A DNA stretch of 64,000 nucleotides from Thermomicrobium sp. CFH 73360 (GTDB lineage Bacteria; Chloroflexota; Chloroflexia; Thermomicrobiales; Thermomicrobiaceae), in the NCBI RefSeq assembly GCF_023806465.1, contig NZ_JAMSLS010000002.1, positions 496,001 through 560,000 of the forward strand, given 5' to 3'. Below the pieces are notes generated by a model. That model saw nothing but the letters and a program-made list of their open reading frames with translations, made no database searches and was not told where the DNA came from. Numbering within the stretch: position 1 is the stretch's first letter; every line of letters begins with the position of its first letter. Position numbers and translations under genes: made by a program. Below, in pieces: positions 62,349-64,000 of this stretch.

Positions 62349-64000
62349 TCACCCCTGCCGGGCAAGGAGGCGCACCACCTGGGGACGCAGGAGGGAACGG
62401 AGTACGCACCAATCACGCACAAGACGCCGCCAGCGAAGCGCTCGCTTGTGCCCAATCAGCCACTTGGCACCCTCGCGGCCCAGGCGCAGGACATAGGTCA
62501 GGAGCAGAAAAGCCCGCAAGAGCTCTGCAGCGAGCGGCCCATAGAGGATATGGTAGAGCTGCACTTTCGCCGTATCAAAGGCGATCTGACGGAACGCTGA
62601 CTCCGGCTCACTCGAGGCGCCCTCACTATGGACAACCTCAGCATCCGGTAGATAGTACACGCGCCAGCCAGCACGACGGAGTCGCCAGAACCACTCGACC
62701 TCTTCCGAGTACAGGAAGAACCGTTCATCCAAGAGCCCAACGGTCGCTAGCGCCTCTCTCCGTATTGCCAGGCACGCTCCGACGAGCCAATCGACTTCTT
62801 GCAACTCGTCGTCGCTTCGATCCGCCACATAGTACTGCCGAAGTACTCGGTTGTTCCGCCAATAGTCCTGGATAAGCGTGCTCTCAAGAAATCCGGTCAG
62901 TAGCGTCGGAAAACGTCGCCGTGACGGTTGTGTTCGTCCGTCCGGATAGCGCAAGCGTGGTCCAACCGCCCCGACTGTCGGGTGTCTCGCCAGGAAGCGC
63001 ACGAGCCGTCCGAGCGCGTCGCCAACCGGTCGCGCATCCGGATTCAGCAGGACAATGACCCGCCCGCGTGCTTGCCGCATTCCTTGGTTTGCTGCAGCGG
63101 CGAATCCCTGGTTCACCTCGTTCACAATCAAGCGCACCCAGGGGTACCGCTCGGCCACAAGCGCGGCTGTGTCATCGGGCGAGGCGTTGTCGATGACAAT
63201 CACCTCACCAATGAGATCGCACGCCTCAAGGCTTGCACGAACGGCATCTAAGCACCCTGGTAGGTAGTCGCGACTCCGGTAACTGACAACAACCACCGAA
63301 ACGTCGAGTGTGGGGCTTTGCGCGAGTTCAGCAACCCGCCGACGCTCCTGTATCACACGCCGGCGCCACCCACGCGCCACGAGCACCCAGGTGACGAATG
63401 TCGTGACCGCCATCGTGCTTGCGAGGAACAGCCCATCGAGCCGATCACGATACCCACGCAAGACGACAAAGCGTCGCCAGAACTCGCGAAGTGGCTGGCC
63501 GACGAACGTCCGGCGGCGTGGGCGCTTCCCTTGTGCCATCAGCGAACGCGCTGCAAGGTGGGCATAGCGCAGTTGTTTCTGCACGAACTCACGCCGCGAG
63601 TCATAGTTGAGGTGCACAAGAGGAGCTGTGAGGCGGCCAGCGTTCCCCTCAAGCTCGACGACCTCGTGGACGGCGATGTCCGCTCGATACCGTGCCCGAC
63701 CAACCCGCAGCAGCCGGAGGTGCTCGTCCGGCCACCATCCACCACCACGAATCCACTTTCCCCACATCCAGTTCTGTGTCGGAATCCAGAAACCAGCTAC
63801 CGAGTCATCAACAGTGGTCAGGGCAAGGCGGATTTCCCTCGCCAGTTCCGGGCTGACCCGTTCGTCGGCATCGACAAAGAGCACCCAGGGTTCACGAGCC
63901 AGCTCGAGCGCGGCATTCCGTTGCGATGGGAAGTCGACAAAGCGCCGCGTCACGACCTCGGCACCGGCCGCTCGTGCGATCTCGACCGTCCGATCGGTCG
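62349..64000 (-). CDS. Two-domain family 2 glycosyltransferase, 5' end outside window
   Basis: An open frame of 550 codons that runs off the right edge, so the N-terminus is missing. The part before the first internal GTG reads STDRTVEIARAAGAEV-like sequence (TDRTVEIARAAGAEVV visible), the end of a GT-A motif, so 63953 is not the start. Domain 1 resembles WaaE/KdtX-type transferases (WVLFVDADERVSPEL with D-x-D, a hydrophobic segment near LASTMAVTTFVTWVL). Domain 2 is a second complete GT2 unit like rhamnosyltransferases (VSVVVVSYRSRDYLPGCLDAV, VIDNASPDD, VLLNPDARP, FFLYSEEVEWFWRLRRAGW). One protein may add two sugars in succession. Confidence 0.9.
   Translation of the reverse strand, partial: TDRTVEIARAAGAEVVTRRFVDFPSQRNAALELAREPWVLFVDADERVSPELAREIRLALTTVDDSVAGFWIPTQNWMWGKWIRGGGWWPDEHLRLLRVGRARYRADIAVHEVVELEGNAGRLTAPLVHLNYDSRREFVQKQLRYAHLAARSLMAQGKRPRRRTFVGQPLREFWRRFVVLRGYRDRLDGLFLASTMAVTTFVTWVLVARGWRRRVIQERRRVAELAQSPTLDVSVVVVSYRSRDYLPGCLDAVRASLEACDLIGEVIVIDNASPDDTAALVAERYPWVRLIVNEVNQGFAAAANQGMRQARGRVIVLLNPDARPVGDALGRLVRFLARHPTVGAVGPRLRYPDGRTQPSRRRFPTLLTGFLESTLIQDYWRNNRVLRQYYVADRSDDELQEVDWLVGACLAIRREALATVGLLDERFFLYSEEVEWFWRLRRAGWRVYYLPDAEVVHSEGASSEPESAFRQIAFDTAKVQLYHILYGPLAAELLRAFLLLTYVLRLGREGAKWLIGHKRALRWRRLVRDWCVLRSLLRPQVVRLLARQG

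Overview
The window reads as chromosome of a high-GC, probably thermophilic bacterium. Gene content and order fit the Chloroflexota class Thermomicrobia, close to Thermomicrobium or Sphaerobacter. That placement is inferred from protein style and synteny, because no rRNA or other phylogenetic marker is present. Coding density is high. I found no CRISPR array, insertion sequence, prophage or attachment site. One tRNA gene, tRNA-Leu(UAG), is present.

Layout. 1-3750: a truncated luciferase-like monooxygenase, a histone-deacetylase-like amidohydrolase and uvrB. 4123-6933: a NarL-type two-component pair, then an A-type iron-sulfur carrier. 7021-11330: tRNA-Leu, then dnaK, grpE and hrcA behind a promoter that carries a CIRCE operator. 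11749-15887: a secreted zinc-protease-like protein coupled to prfB, which needs a programmed +1 frameshift, then an Rrf2 regulator and a cysteine desulfurase. 15884-23714 is one long minus-strand run: HpcH/HpaI aldolase, branched-chain aminotransferase, an oligopeptide-binding lipoprotein and two oligopeptide ATPases without permeases, a site-2-type protease, scpA and scpB.

23862-31529 is a plus-strand lipid and translation cluster (yceD-like, rpmF, fabH, fabD, fabG, accC, nusB, then acpP and tatC after a 1 kb gap). 31534-38098 holds rqcH, gmk, def and priA, the familiar gmk-priA-def neighbourhood in rearranged order, plus a PLP enzyme coupled to priA. 38202-40556 has a class III aminotransferase and a second branched-chain aminotransferase. 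41418-51441 is another minus-strand run (dprA, manC, topA, hslV, hslU, a family 2 glycosyltransferase, a ROK sugar kinase and a peptide-binding lipoprotein).

51546-64000 is the most accessory part. It has a PhoB/PhoR-like two-component system whose kinase gene is flanked on both sides by tandem GTCAC repeats with an 11-bp period. Beyond it lie a leader with two mutually exclusive hairpins, an 831-residue secreted protein of no recognised family, an SPW-repeat membrane protein and a DUF1015 gene with a small unknown partner. The window ends with an ECF sigma factor overlapping a one-pass membrane protein that looks like an anti-sigma factor with an external beta-propeller, and with glycosyltransferases, one of them a fusion of two family 2 domains. 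The regulatory architecture of 52269-53953 and the sigma/propeller pair are the best places to look for undescribed biology.
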